A DNA stretch of 64,000 bases from Caldilineaceae bacterium (GTDB lineage Bacteria; Chloroflexota; Anaerolineae; Caldilineales; Caldilineaceae), in the NCBI GenBank assembly GCA_022842065.1, contig JALHQH010000008.1:1-64000 (forward strand). The letters are read 5' to 3'. The notes beneath the pieces were generated by a model. The model saw only the letters and a list, made by a program, of their open reading frames with translations, made no database searches and was not told where the DNA came from. Positions 26,047 to 35,662 of the stretch are shown here, piece after piece. How positions within the stretch are numbered: position 1 is the first letter of the stretch; every line of letters begins with the position of its first letter. Position numbers and translations under genes: made by a program.

Positions 26047-27186
26047 TTAGGTGCCAAACAGTCGATCTAGTAGCCCCTTGTGCTCGGTCGTCTCCTCGCC
26101 AAAGCTCCTGGCCAAGGCTCGGAAAAGCTCTTTCTGCTCGCCCGTGAGATTGGTGGGAATTACCACCCTGGTCGTAATCACCATGTCACCACGGCCACTG
26201 CGTTGCAGGTGGGGAATCCCCTGGCCCCGTTTGCGGAAGGTGCGCCCGTTCTGTGTCCCGGCGGGAACATCCAGGCTTTCCATCTCGCCGTCGAGGGTTG
26301 GGATCTTAACGGTCGCGCCCAAGGTGGCTTGGGCCACATTAATGGGCAATTCCAGATGCAGATCAAACTGGTCGCGCACAAAGACTTTGTGCGACTCAAC
26401 CGTGATCACCACGTAGAGATTGCCGGCGGGACCGCCCTGTTGACCGGCTTCGCCTTCATTGGCCAGGCGAATGCGCGTCCCTTCATCGACCCCGGCGGGA
26501 ATCTTCACATTGATCTTACGCGTGACGCGCATGCGCTTCTGCCCCTTGCAGACGGCGCAGGGGGAAGGGATCACTTCACCGGTGCCGCCACAAGTGGTGC
26601 AGGGACTAGCGGTAATCACCGTGCCAAAGAGGGGACTCTGTTGGCGGCGTTGAATCTCACCGGCCCCATTACAGGTGGAGCAGGTCACGGCCGCGGTCGG
26701 TGGCTCTGCACCAGAACCGCTGCAATGGTCACACCGCTCCATGCGCGGAATCTCGATCTCTTTATCAACGCCAAAGGCTGCTTCTTCAAAGGTGAGCCGG
26801 ATGTCGGCGCGCAGGTCGGCCCCGCGCCGCGCCTGCCGGCGGCCTTGACCACCACCACTACTGGAAAAGCCGCCAAAGCCGGAAAAGAGCTCTTCGAAGA
26901 TGCTGCCCAGATCATTAAACCCGCCTGAAAAGTCGTTGGCACCACCCATGCCTTGTAAGCCGGCATGACCAAAGCGGTCATAGGCGGCGCGCTTCTGATC
27001 ATCGTTCAAGACTTGGTAAGCTTCATTGATCTCTTTAAAGAGCGCTTCTGCTTCCACCGTCTTGTTGACATCAGGGTGATACTTCTGTGCTAATTTGCGG
27101 AAGGCCTTCTTCAGGGTATCCTTGTCCGCCGTGCGTGCCACACCCAAAACTTCGTAATAATCCCGTTTTTCCATAGTTTTCGCCAT
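26047..27186 (-). CDS. dnaJ: Chaperone protein DnaJ
   Basis: This 379-residue class-A J-protein stimulates the DnaK ATPase and holds unfolded proteins. The J domain has DYYEVLGV and the HPD triad in KYHPDVNK (about residues 37-39). A Gly/Phe-rich linker follows, including [12 protein letters not shown]. The zinc-binding region has four CxxCxGxG-type repeats: [24 protein letters not shown] and CAVCKGQK. The client-binding C-terminal domains are complete. Two starts, 27,186 and 27,174, are possible. No dnaK or grpE is adjacent. A small membrane protein and coaE precede it on the same strand. Confidence 0.95.
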   Translation of the reverse strand: MAKTMEKRDYYEVLGVARTADKDTLKKAFRKLAQKYHPDVNKTVEAEALFKEINEAYQVLNDDQKRAAYDRFGHAGLQGMGGANDFSGGFNDLGSIFEELFSGFGGFSSSGGGQGRRQARRGADLRADIRLTFEEAAFGVDKEIEIPRMERCDHCSGSGAEPPTAAVTCSTCNGAGEIQRRQQSPLFGTVITASPCTTCGGTGEVIPSPCAVCKGQKRMRVTRKINVKIPAGVDEGTRIRLANEGEAGQQGGPAGNLYVVITVESHKVFVRDQFDLHLELPINVAQATLGATVKIPTLDGEMESLDVPAGTQNGRTFRKRGQGIPHLQRSGRGDMVITTRVVIPTNLTGEQKELFRALARSFGEETTEHKGLLDRLFGT

Positions 27187-27228
27187 AATTGCTAGGTACC
27201 TGCTTTACGCTACAACGCCACTACATAT

Positions 27229-27420
27229 CTATTCCCAATTAATAATCCACGCACATAAACCGGCCAAGCCAACGGTGGCAATCATCAATGCCGCCCATTG
27301 TCCCGGCAAAAAGCCAACATGGCGCGCGCTGAAGTAGAGGATAATGACCATACCAATCGCCAGGATCAGCCAATTGGAAAGAACAGGATAATCGCGCCAG
27401 AAGTGTTTCAATGGTTTCAT
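27229..27420 (-). CDS. Small two-helix membrane protein
   Basis: This 63-residue protein has two hydrophobic segments, around NWLILAIGMVIILYFSA (15-31) and WAALMIATVGLAGLCAW (42-58). A short basic N-terminus suggests an inside-facing start. I do not recognise a family. It lies between coaE and dnaJ on the same strand, and coding is supported mainly by the coherent hydrophobic pattern and compact spacing. It could be a non-conserved reading frame. Confidence 0.5.
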   Translation of the reverse strand: MKPLKHFWRDYPVLSNWLILAIGMVIILYFSARHVGFLPGQWAALMIATVGLAGLCAWIINWE

Positions 27421-27465
27421 GAATCAATTCGTATTTTTCATGCAATCATGATACTCGATTGCCGT

Positions 27466-28083
27466 TTACGCCCTTGCGGCCAGTTTTTCGCTAAGAGCTT
27501 GCCAGGCTTCATCCAACTGCTTTTGGAGCGCTTCCACATCATCATCATTGACAATCACCCGGTCGGCCCGCTTGATCTTCTCAGCCTGCGGTGATTGTGC
27601 CTGCATCCGTCGGCGCGCCTCGGCTTCATCCATCTGCCGCATTTCGCGCAGGCGTCGCAATTGGGTTTCGGGGCTGGAAGTTACCACCCACACTTCGTCA
27701 CACATCGTCACGAGTTGACCAGCCTCAAGCAGTTTGATCGCTTCTAAAATGATCACCGGGGCTTCGACGCCCAGCAGTTCCTGGCGCGCCAGGTCAAAGA
27801 CCGCTGGATGAATAATCGCCTCCAAGCGCTGGAGGGCATCCGCATCGGAAAAGACAATATCGCCCAGGGCACGCCGATTAATCTCGCCATTGGGTTGTAA
27901 AATCGACGGTCCAAAGGTATCAACAATGGCCCAATAGGTATGGGTCCCCTTTTGCATACTCTCGTGGGCTAATCGGTCAGCATCAAGGACATGCGCACCC
28001 TGTTGGGCCAAATAGGCGAGCACGGTGCTTTTGCCCGTTGCAATGTTACCGGTCAAGCCGATAATAAATGGATTAATCATCAT
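27466..28083 (-). CDS. coaE: Dephospho-CoA kinase
   Basis: This 205-residue P-loop kinase performs the last step of coenzyme A synthesis, phosphorylating the 3'-OH of dephospho-CoA. The Walker A motif is GLTGNIATGKSTVLAYL. The substrate motif HVLDADRLAHE (usual form DAD) and the lid with RQMDEAEARRRMQAQ are present. The length is normal. It is the first minus-strand gene of a coaE-small membrane protein-dnaJ group, and the gap upstream holds no gene. Confidence 0.93.
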   Translation of the reverse strand: MMINPFIIGLTGNIATGKSTVLAYLAQQGAHVLDADRLAHESMQKGTHTYWAIVDTFGPSILQPNGEINRRALGDIVFSDADALQRLEAIIHPAVFDLARQELLGVEAPVIILEAIKLLEAGQLVTMCDEVWVVTSSPETQLRRLREMRQMDEAEARRRMQAQSPQAEKIKRADRVIVNDDDVEALQKQLDEAWQALSEKLAARA

Positions 28084-28649
28084 GAAAGAATACCAGATCT
28101 TTGTTGGAATCGTGTTAGATTTGCGTTAATAATCTGTATGATGAGCGCATCGGGTAAAACATGTTGCGTATGGACTGCGATTTACTATATCACAATTTTG
28201 TGTGAGTGCAGAAAAGTGGACAACCATTTCTTTTGAAACACGAAACGATTTTGTTGAAAAAAGAAACTGTAAAGCCGCGCGCCATTTTGGACGAATGTAG
28301 GACAATTATGATATATTGGACCACATCGGCGGCTGATCGGTTTCCATCATCCTCTATTGCTAGTCAGCCGCCGTCTTGGGTGCATTACGCCACCTGCTGT
28401 TATGTCACCACGGCCTGCAGTGTGCGCTGCTTGAAGGCGGTAGCTTCTTGTCTTAATGATGTATGATGTCAAAACCGCGGTTTTTCAAGTACCCACACCA
28501 TAGGTTCGATCAGTTATATATTGTTATATATTTGGCTCTGCCATCATTTAACATTTTTACTCATGTAGAAAATGTTAAATGATGGCAACCGCAAGTATAA
28601 CAATCGGTTACACCAATCGCTGAATTCAATGAATGAAGGAGAACGCATT
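28084..28649. other. Gene-free leader region upstream of livK
   Basis: This 566-base region holds no supported gene. It is A+T-rich compared with its surroundings. Visible features are a 14-base palindrome AAAACCGCGGTTTT followed by T (28,471-28,484) and an 18-bp perfect inverted repeat at 28,540-28,586. A Shine-Dalgarno AAGGAG lies before the livK ATG. A weak -35-like TTGGAC is seen near 28,287 but I cannot assign a convincing -10. Confidence 0.5.
28540..28586 (+). promoter_or_regulatory. Leader hairpin upstream of livK
   Basis: Arms 28,540-28,557 and 28,569-28,586 are perfect complements (GCCATCATTTAACATTTT) with an 11-base loop. The hairpin lies 64 bases before the livK start codon. It might be an attenuator, an mRNA-stabilising stem or an operator. 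No T-run follows it. Confidence 0.5.
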
Positions 28650-29957
28650 ATGAAGAATCGTGTCATGCTGTTGTCTGTGCTCGTCATCTTGGCACTGTTG
28701 TTGACCGCTTGTCCAGCCCCAGAGCCGGCTGCCCCTGCGCCAGAAGCCGCGCCGACTGAGGCGGCTGCTGAAGAAGCTGCTAGCACCGATGCGGTGACGA
28801 CCACGGAAAGCTCTGCCGTCACCACGACCACAGAGAGTGTCGATGGTAGCAGCACTGTGATCAAGATTGCCAGTCAGACCCCGCTGAGTGGCCCGCAGTC
28901 GGTCTTGGGTACTGCCATCAAGAATGGGGCGCAACTGGCCCTCGAGCAGAACAAGGGCGCGTTGGAAGCAATGGGCTATACCGTCGAACTGGCCCCTTTC
29001 GATGATCAGGCGACGCCGGACACCGGGGTTGCCAACGCCAAGCAGATTGTCGGCGATCCCGATATTCTCTGTCTGGTCGGTCACTTGAACAGCGGTGTGA
29101 TGATCCCCAGCTCTGAGGAATATCACAATGCTGGGTTAGCCGCCGTTTCGCCGGCCAACACCAACCCGGTCGTCACTGATCGCGGTTATGCTGAGATCAA
29201 CCGCATCGTCGGTCGCGATGATGTGCAGGGCGTGGTCGGCGAAGAATTTGCCCGTGGCGATTTGGGTGTGCAGAGTGTTTATATCGTCCACGACAAGACC
29301 TCTTATGGTCAGGGTGTGGCCGAATTCTTCCGTCAATCGGCTGAGGAAAATGGGATTAACGTGTTGGGCTTTGAAGGCACCGAAGAGCAATCAAACTTTG
29401 ATAGCCTGATCACCCCGATTGTGGCTGTGAATCCGGATCTGATCTATTTTGGTGGTATCTACAGCCAGGCCGGGATCTTCTTTAAGCAAGCACGTGAAAA
29501 GGGCATTACCGCTCAGTTCATGGGCCCCGATGGCATGGATAGCTCGGAATTGGCCAGCCTCGCCGGCGAAGCCGTGCAGGATATGTACTACAGCTCAGTT
29601 GCCGGCCCCGCGAATGTCTATGAAGGCACCGCTCAATTCATCGCCGATTACGAAGCCCGCTTTGGCGAATCGACCCAACCCTTTGCGGCGCAGGCCTATG
29701 ATTCGATGAACATCTGCTTGGAAGCCATTGCCAATGCGGCCGAAGCCGCCGGTGGCAAGCCGACCCGTGCCCAAGTCGCCGAAGCCGTTCGTGCTACCGC
29801 TGACTTCCCTGGCATCACCGGCAATGTTACCTTCAACGGCATTGGTGATAAGACAACCGCCACTTACTTCGTGCTGCAAGTTGGCTCCACCGACCCGGCG
29901 GAATGGAACAACAACCAGGTGATCAAGGCCCTCGACATCGAAGCCCCCACTGAATAA
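28650..29957 (+). CDS. livK: Branched-chain amino-acid-type ABC transporter substrate-binding lipoprotein
   Basis: This 435-residue protein starts at ATG 28,650, with AAGGAG 8 bases upstream. A lipoprotein signal is clear: a basic start, LLSVLVILALLLTAC and Cys22. A Pro/Ala/Glu/Thr-rich linker spans about 60 residues. The periplasmic-binding type-I domain follows (IKIASQTPLSGPQSVLGTAIKNG onward, ending in GNVTFNGIGDKTTATYFVLQV). These bind Leu/Ile/Val or other small amides and acids, and the true ligand is unknown. It heads the livKHMGF set, although a 250-base gap with a hairpin separates it from livH. Confidence 0.92.
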   Translation: MKNRVMLLSVLVILALLLTACPAPEPAAPAPEAAPTEAAAEEAASTDAVTTTESSAVTTTTESVDGSSTVIKIASQTPLSGPQSVLGTAIKNGAQLALEQNKGALEAMGYTVELAPFDDQATPDTGVANAKQIVGDPDILCLVGHLNSGVMIPSSEEYHNAGLAAVSPANTNPVVTDRGYAEINRIVGRDDVQGVVGEEFARGDLGVQSVYIVHDKTSYGQGVAEFFRQSAEENGINVLGFEGTEEQSNFDSLITPIVAVNPDLIYFGGIYSQAGIFFKQAREKGITAQFMGPDGMDSSELASLAGEAVQDMYYSSVAGPANVYEGTAQFIADYEARFGESTQPFAAQAYDSMNICLEAIANAAEAAGGKPTRAQVAEAVRATADFPGITGNVTFNGIGDKTTATYFVLQVGSTDPAEWNNNQVIKALDIEAPTE

Positions 29958-30002
29958 CTGGCGGCTGAGGTTCTTGTTTAGCGACGGTTCATAGCACTCC
30001 CC

Positions 30003-30031
30003 GTAGAGACGTAGCCTGGCTACGTCTCTAC
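30003..30031 (+). terminator. 29-base palindrome after livK
   Basis: GTAGAGACGTAGCC and its complement flank a single base, 45 bases after the livK stop. As the first stable hairpin in the livK-livH gap, it may cause partial termination or stabilise the abundant binding-protein mRNA, a common way to make more binding protein than permease. Confidence 0.5.
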
Positions 30032-30207
30032 TTGTATCCACGCTCAGTCTTTGATAGGTTTGATGTTTGCCCTCTCACGCGATCTTTAACCCAGGCCTGG
30101 TTGTTGTGGCGTCGGCGAACGCATTAACAATTAAGAATTGACAATTCTTAATTGACAATTATAAAGCTTCTTATCAACCAGCGGCCCTTCCCGGTTAGGA
30201 GTGATTT

Positions 30208-31356
30208 ATGCAGCTTCGGAGAACTAATCCCTTGCAGGCCATTTTGCGCCCGCTTGGTCAGCTTCTGCTTTTTGTCTTTGGCAGCGCCGTGATCCTGTCG
30301 GCGGTTGTCGTTGGGATCGCCTACTTGCTGCGCCCCTCGCGCGAAGATCTCGATCTCTTCCAAATAACCCTTGTCCTTTTGCCCCAGGTGTTAATTGATG
30401 GGATTGCTGTTGGTTTTGTCTACGCAACCATTGCGCTAGGCTATACCATGGTTTATGGGGTGCTTGAATTTATTAACTTTGCGCATGGGGAAATCTTCAT
30501 GTTTGGCGCTTTCGCCGGCGTGGAGCTATTGATCTTCGCCGCTGCGCAAGGCTGGTTGCAAGAGATCATTCCCTTCAACGCCTATCTCTTTGTGATCGTT
30601 GCCATCATTTTCGGTATGATCATTGCCGGTCTGCTGGCGGTGACGGTGGAGCGGGTAGCCTATCGACCACTGCGCGGTGCCCCCCGGCTGGTGCCCTTAA
30701 TCTCTGCGATTGGGGTCAGCTTCCTGCTGCAAGATCTCATGCGTTTTTATCAGAGCCTGGTTAATGGCGATTTCTACCGTTCCTTCCCCACCTTTGGCCC
30801 CTTTTCCCAGCGTATTGTGCTCACTACCGTCGAATTTGATGGCCGCGAGATTCCGATTGCACTCCAGACCCAAAACTTAATTATCATGGTCGTTGCGATC
30901 ATCATGCTGGTGGGGCTCAACTATCTGGTCAATGCCACCAAGTTGGGCAAAGCGATCCGCGCGGTGGCGCAGGATCAACGCACGGCTAGCCTCATGGGGA
31001 TCAATGTCAACGCCATTATTTCCATGACCTTTCTCATTGGCGGCGCGCTGGGGGGCGCAGCCGGGGTTGTCTTCGCGCTGAAAGTGTCGCGGATTGATCC
31101 CTTTGTCGGTTTCTTCCCTGGGTTGAAAGCCTTTACCGCAGCGGTGTTGGGCGGCATCGGCAACATTACCGGCGCGATGCTGGGCGGCATTGTGCTGGGC
31201 ATGTTAGAGGCCTTTGCCGCTTCGTACCTCTCCATCTTCACCCGTGGCGCATTTGGGGCCGAATACAAAGATATCTTCGCCTTTGCGATTCTGATTATCA
31301 TCCTCATCTTCAAGCCTTCCGGCTTGTTAGGCCAGACGGTAACGCAAAAGGCGTAA
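30208..31356 (+). CDS. livH: Branched-chain amino-acid-type ABC transporter permease LivH
   Basis: This 382-residue inner-membrane permease has about eight to nine helices, starting with an extra N-terminal helix (about 28-45). Family motifs include TIALGYTMVYGVLEFINFAHGEIFMFGAF (about 75-103), FLIGGALGGAAGVVFAL and AVLGGIGNITGAMLGG, the EAA-like coupling region. TAGGAG precedes the ATG. It pairs with LivM, whose gene starts 15 bases downstream. Confidence 0.93.
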   Translation: MQLRRTNPLQAILRPLGQLLLFVFGSAVILSAVVVGIAYLLRPSREDLDLFQITLVLLPQVLIDGIAVGFVYATIALGYTMVYGVLEFINFAHGEIFMFGAFAGVELLIFAAAQGWLQEIIPFNAYLFVIVAIIFGMIIAGLLAVTVERVAYRPLRGAPRLVPLISAIGVSFLLQDLMRFYQSLVNGDFYRSFPTFGPFSQRIVLTTVEFDGREIPIALQTQNLIIMVVAIIMLVGLNYLVNATKLGKAIRAVAQDQRTASLMGINVNAIISMTFLIGGALGGAAGVVFALKVSRIDPFVGFFPGLKAFTAAVLGGIGNITGAMLGGIVLGMLEAFAASYLSIFTRGAFGAEYKDIFAFAILIIILIFKPSGLLGQTVTQKA

Positions 31357-31371
31357 GAAGGGAACAATCTG

Positions 31372-32796
31372 ATGACAATGAAAGAATCAAGTGACCGCTC
31401 ACTGCTCGACCGCTTCTTAGGAACCCTGTGGGGTAATCTGATCTACGTGGTTGTGGTCGTCGGTTATATGAGCTATGTCTCTTACCTGGTCTACGCCCAA
31501 CCCCGCTTCCTACCCTGGCGGCTGCTCTTTATGCTGGGATTACTATTAATTTTCTATATTCCACGCTGGACGGTGATCCGCTATACCATTGCGGCCCTTG
31601 TGCTCATGATCATCGTGCCCATTCTCGGCGTGCGCAATCCCTTCTTGTTGGAAATCGGCTTTCAGATCTGTGCGTTTGGGGCGTTGGCCCTGGGGCTCAA
31701 TATCGTGGTCGGCTTTGCCGGCTTGCTCGATCTGGGCTATATCGCCTTCTATGCCGTCGGGGCTTATCTGTGGGCCTTCTTTGGCTCGCAACAGATCTGG
31801 CATATGGACGAGGTCGCCGGCACCTTTTCGATCCTGCCGACCTTTCCCTACCCCGGCGGGCTCTTCTGGTTCTTCTTGTTGGGCGCGGTCTTTGTCGCGG
31901 GCATGACGGGGGTGGCCCTCGGCTTGCCGGTCTTGCGGCTGCGCGGTGACTATCTGGCGATAGTCACCCTGGGCTTTGGCGAGGTGATTCGTGTGTTGGC
32001 CAACAATCTGGACAAGCCCCTTAATCTCACCAATGGTCCACAGGGCATTACCCCCATCCAACGGCCACCACTGCCCCCCTTTCTCACCAGCCCCGACATG
32101 TTAGAATGGCTGACCCGTCAGTCTGGGCGACCGATGAGTGTGGGTGATGTCTATGGCTTCTTCTTTTATCTGCTGGCACTTGTGTTGTTGATTCTTGTGG
32201 TCATCGTCGCGACGCGGCTGGAAGATTCCAAGATCGGGCGCGCGTGGACGGCAATTCGCGAAGATGAAGTGGCGGCCATCGCGATGGGCATCCCCCTGGT
32301 GCGCACCAAACTGCTGGCCTTTGCGATTGGGGCCTCTTTCTCGGGGGCGATGGGAGTTGTCTTTGCCGCCAATCGCACTTTTGTCAGCCCGGAGAGCTTC
32401 TCGCTGGTCTCGTCAATTACGATTTTGGTGATGGTGATTCTGGGCGGCTTGGGCAGCATTCCCGGTGTGATTGTCGGCGCGGCGGTCGTGACGATGCTCA
32501 ACATCGACTGGTTACAGACGCTTTCGTTGGAATTGAGCCGGCTTCGCCAGGGCACCGGCATCATCCCGCTCATCGGTCTGCCGTGGGCCCAATTGCCGAC
32601 CCAACTTGACCCGGCACGCTACCAGCGGCTGGCCTTTGGCTTAATTCTAATCCTGATGATGATCTTCCGCCCCGAAGGCATTATCCCCTCACGGCGCCGA
32701 CAACTGGAGATGCATGAAGGGGATGATGCGGCGAGTGGTGGCTTTGAACAACCAGGCTTTGCGCAGGATCACTTTGCGCGCGGAGGGAACCCCTAA
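31372..32796 (+). CDS. livM: Branched-chain amino-acid-type ABC transporter permease LivM
   Basis: This 474-residue permease has helices throughout. The LivM signatures are GLNIVVGFAGLLDLGYIAFYAVGAY (about 103-127), LRLRGDYLAIVTLGFGEVIR and VILGGLGSIPGVIVGA. It carries about 90 extra N-terminal residues with three helices and a 50-residue insert around 225-255. The stop overlaps the start of livG (TAATG), a sign of translational coupling. Confidence 0.92.
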   Translation: MTMKESSDRSLLDRFLGTLWGNLIYVVVVVGYMSYVSYLVYAQPRFLPWRLLFMLGLLLIFYIPRWTVIRYTIAALVLMIIVPILGVRNPFLLEIGFQICAFGALALGLNIVVGFAGLLDLGYIAFYAVGAYLWAFFGSQQIWHMDEVAGTFSILPTFPYPGGLFWFFLLGAVFVAGMTGVALGLPVLRLRGDYLAIVTLGFGEVIRVLANNLDKPLNLTNGPQGITPIQRPPLPPFLTSPDMLEWLTRQSGRPMSVGDVYGFFFYLLALVLLILVVIVATRLEDSKIGRAWTAIREDEVAAIAMGIPLVRTKLLAFAIGASFSGAMGVVFAANRTFVSPESFSLVSSITILVMVILGGLGSIPGVIVGAAVVTMLNIDWLQTLSLELSRLRQGTGIIPLIGLPWAQLPTQLDPARYQRLAFGLILILMMIFRPEGIIPSRRRQLEMHEGDDAASGGFEQPGFAQDHFARGGNP

Positions 32797-33620
32797 TGGC
32801 GACGCTATTACATTTAGACAAAATCACCAAGCGCTTTGGCGGGCTAATCGCGGTCAACACCGTTGATTTCAAATTAGAGAGTGGCACGATTGCCAGCATT
32901 ATTGGCCCCAATGGTGCCGGTAAGACCACGCTCTTCAATGTGATCACCGGCATTTACACGCCGGAAGAGGGCACCGTCAACTTTGATGGCAAGAAGGTCG
33001 CCGGGCGGCGCCCCGACCAGATTACGGCCCTCGGCATGAGTCGGACTTTTCAAAATATTCGGCTCTTCCAGAATATGTCCGTGATCGAAAATGTGCTGGT
33101 GGGGGCGCACACCCGCTTAAAGGTCACCGCCTGGGGCGCGATCCTGCGGACCAAGGCTTTCCGCGATGCCGAGCGCGCCGCGCGTGCCGATGCCCGACGC
33201 TGGTTGCGTTATGTTGAGTTGCCGCTAGGCATCGGTGATCAGATTGCCAAGAATCTGCCCTACGGTCAACAGCGCCGGGTCGAGATTGCACGGGCATTGG
33301 CGGCGCGGCCCAAGTTGATTCTGCTGGACGAGCCAACCGCCGGCATGAATCCGCAAGAGACCGAAGACGCCACCCGGCTCTTCCGCAAATTGCGCGATGA
33401 TCTGGGCGTAACGGTGCTCCTGATTGAACATGACATGAAGGTGATTATGGATCTTTCCGAGCGCATCTCGGTCTTAGATTATGGCCAGAAGATCGCGGAG
33501 GGTACCCCCGCGGAAGTGCGCAAAAATCAGCGGGTGATCGAAGCCTACTTGGGCCGCCAGGCCCAGCTCCACGATGAGCGCGCCGCCCAGAATCAGGCCT
33601 TGCCGCAAGGGGGTAACTAA
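32796..33620 (+). CDS. livG: ABC transporter ATP-binding protein LivG
   Basis: This 274-residue ATPase has Walker A GPNGAGKTTLFN, a degenerate signature LPYGQQRRVEIARAL (usual form LSxGxQQ), Walker B KLILLDEPTAGMNP and the switch His in LIEHDM. The LivG-type SRTFQNIRLFQNMSVIENV segment is present. Its start overlaps the livM stop codon. It energises uptake with LivF. Confidence 0.94.
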   Translation: MATLLHLDKITKRFGGLIAVNTVDFKLESGTIASIIGPNGAGKTTLFNVITGIYTPEEGTVNFDGKKVAGRRPDQITALGMSRTFQNIRLFQNMSVIENVLVGAHTRLKVTAWGAILRTKAFRDAERAARADARRWLRYVELPLGIGDQIAKNLPYGQQRRVEIARALAARPKLILLDEPTAGMNPQETEDATRLFRKLRDDLGVTVLLIEHDMKVIMDLSERISVLDYGQKIAEGTPAEVRKNQRVIEAYLGRQAQLHDERAAQNQALPQGGN

Positions 33621-33622
33621 CC

Positions 33623-34342
33623 ATGGCCACGCCATTGCTTGAACTCAAAGATGTGCATAGTTACTACGGCAAGATCCATGCCCTTAAAGGGATCTCACTG
33701 GTCGTGAATGAAGGGGAAGTTGTCACCCTGATCGGCAGCAATGGGGCCGGCAAGAGCACCACCCTGCGCACGATTTCCGGGTTGCTGCAGCCGCGCCAGG
33801 GGGAAGTAAAGTTGCGTGGCCAATCGATTGTCGGCGTGCCACCGCACAAGGTTGTACAGGCTGGTGTCGGCCATGTCCCGGAAGGGCGTGGCGTCTTCCC
33901 GGTGCTGACGGTGCTGGAGAATCTGGAGATGGGGGCCTATTTGCTCTCTGACAACGCTGAGATCGACCGGCGCATGGCGATGGTCTTTACGATCTTCCCG
34001 CGGCTGCGTGAACGGATCAGTCAGAAGGGTGGCACGCTCTCCGGCGGGGAACAGCAGATGTTGGCGATTGGGCGGGCGTTGATGCAGAACCCACGTGTGT
34101 TGCTGCTGGATGAGCCATCAATGGGGTTGGCCCCACTGCTGGTCGAGGAGATCTTTAACATTATTCGCCGCCTTAACGAAGAGCAGCAGACCACGATTTT
34201 ACTGGTGGAGCAAAATGCACAGGCTGCGCTCCAAGTTGCCAATCGGGCCTATGTGCTAGAAACCGGGCGCATCAGCATGAGTGGCGACGCCAAGACCTTG
34301 CTGGCCGACCCCGCGGTGATTGATGCCTACTTGGGGCTATAA
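33623..34342 (+). CDS. livF: ABC transporter ATP-binding protein LivF
   Basis: This 239-residue ATPase has Walker A GSNGAGKSTTLR, signature LSGGEQQMLAIGRAL, Walker B RVLLLDEPSMGL and LVEQNAQ. The VPEGRGVFPVLTVLENL stretch is typical of LivF. It is the last gene of the liv set, 2 bases after livG, and is followed by a 27-bp perfect hairpin. Confidence 0.94.
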   Translation: MATPLLELKDVHSYYGKIHALKGISLVVNEGEVVTLIGSNGAGKSTTLRTISGLLQPRQGEVKLRGQSIVGVPPHKVVQAGVGHVPEGRGVFPVLTVLENLEMGAYLLSDNAEIDRRMAMVFTIFPRLRERISQKGGTLSGGEQQMLAIGRALMQNPRVLLLDEPSMGLAPLLVEEIFNIIRRLNEEQQTTILLVEQNAQAALQVANRAYVLETGRISMSGDAKTLLADPAVIDAYLGL

Positions 34343-34364
34343 CAACGCCGCCTAATCATAGGTT

Positions 34365-34420
34365 CTGTCATGCCGAGTTACCGATTTTGCCAAGGCAAAA
34401 TCGGTAACTCGGCATGACAG
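34365..34420. terminator. Convergent hairpin between livF and fabH
   Basis: Arms 34,365-34,391 and 34,394-34,420 are perfect 27-base complements with a 2-base loop (CTGTCATGCCGAGTTACCGA). They lie between the livF stop and the opposing fabH stop, so the hairpin can terminate both transcripts. Confidence 0.7.
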
Positions 34421-34441
34421 ATTATTTAATTTACTCTGTAC

Positions 34442-35443
34442 CTATCCTTGCCCGGGCTGTAACTGGAGCACCGCGGCGCTCCAGGTCAAGCCGGCCCCAA
34501 AGGAGACCAACAAGAGGGTATCAGTCGGTTTTACCCGCCCACTGTCAAGATTTTCGGCCAAGACCAGCGGGATCGAGGCGGCTGAGGTATTGCCATAACG
34601 TTCAATATTGATGAGAAAACGTTCCAGGGGCAGATCCATCTGTTTGGCGGCGGCTTCAATAATGCGCAAATTCGCCTGGTGCGGGACGATCCAATCAATC
34701 GCGTCTAGGGTGAGATTCGCTTGGGCCAACGCCGCCGCACTGGCCGGCCCAATAATGCGGGTGGCAAATTTGTAGACCTCGCGTCCATTCATCTGGATAT
34801 AATGAGTGCCGGCGGCTAACGCCGCCGCGTCAATCGGTTGCGCCGAGCCGCCGGCTTCCATGATAATTTGCTGGCCCTGGCTACCGTCCGAGCCCAGGTT
34901 AAAGCCATAGAGCCCACAGCGCTGATCGGTCGCCTCCACCACCACCGCACCCGCCCCATCCCCAAAGAGGACACAAGTGCTGCGATCCTGCCAATTGACG
35001 AACCGGCTAAGCAATTCCGCGCCAATGACCAGTACACAGCGATAGGCACCCGTGGCAATGAACTGATAGGCAACGGTCAGGGCATAGACAAAGCCGGTAC
35101 AGCCGGTTGAGATCATAAAGGCAGCCGCATTCGTGGCCCCCAACGCATGTTGGATCTCGCTGGAGACCGGCGGCGTCAGATGATCAGGGCTAGAGGTGGC
35201 CACAATGATCAGATCAAGATCAAGGGGCGTGCGCCCGGCGCGGGCCAAGGCTTGGTGCGCAGCGGCCAGCGACATGGTGCCGGTCGTCTCGCCGGGGGCC
35301 GCGATCCGCCGCTCGCGAATGCCACTGCGTTGCACGATCCATTCATCACTGGTCTCGACCCGTTGCGCCAATTCTTGATTGGTTAACACCGTTGTCGGGG
35401 TGTGCGCACCCCAACCGCTGATCTGTCCATAAATTGTGCTCAT
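34442..35443 (-). CDS. fabH: Beta-ketoacyl-ACP synthase III (FabH)
   Basis: This 333-residue thiolase-fold enzyme condenses acetyl-CoA or a branched acyl-CoA with malonyl-ACP to start fatty acid synthesis. The active Cys115 lies in ISTGCTGFVYAL, His255 in WIVPHQANLRI and Asn285 in ERYGNTSAAS, which is the full catalytic triad. The start is set at 35,443 (MSTIYGQ) rather than 8 codons upstream. It stands alone, although the liv transporter upstream could supply branched-chain precursors for branched primers. That link is inference. Confidence 0.93.
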   Translation of the reverse strand: MSTIYGQISGWGAHTPTTVLTNQELAQRVETSDEWIVQRSGIRERRIAAPGETTGTMSLAAAHQALARAGRTPLDLDLIIVATSSPDHLTPPVSSEIQHALGATNAAAFMISTGCTGFVYALTVAYQFIATGAYRCVLVIGAELLSRFVNWQDRSTCVLFGDGAGAVVVEATDQRCGLYGFNLGSDGSQGQQIIMEAGGSAQPIDAAALAAGTHYIQMNGREVYKFATRIIGPASAAALAQANLTLDAIDWIVPHQANLRIIEAAAKQMDLPLERFLINIERYGNTSAASIPLVLAENLDSGRVKPTDTLLLVSFGAGLTWSAAVLQLQPGQG

Positions 35444-35662
35444 TGTGTCTCTTTGCATCCTTTGCACTCTGCGTTAAAATTGGAGGAGCGAGCATATGAA
35501 AATTCAAATCGGAATTAGGAATACAGTATTAGGCCACAGCCCTTTTCTGAATGCTGTATGCCTACTTCCGGTCAATGGCGATTACCCCCGGCCCCTCACC
35601 TGCTCGTGCGGTGAGGTTGGCAGGGAGTGAGTGAATCGTTATCAACTGACAAGGAAAGACTA

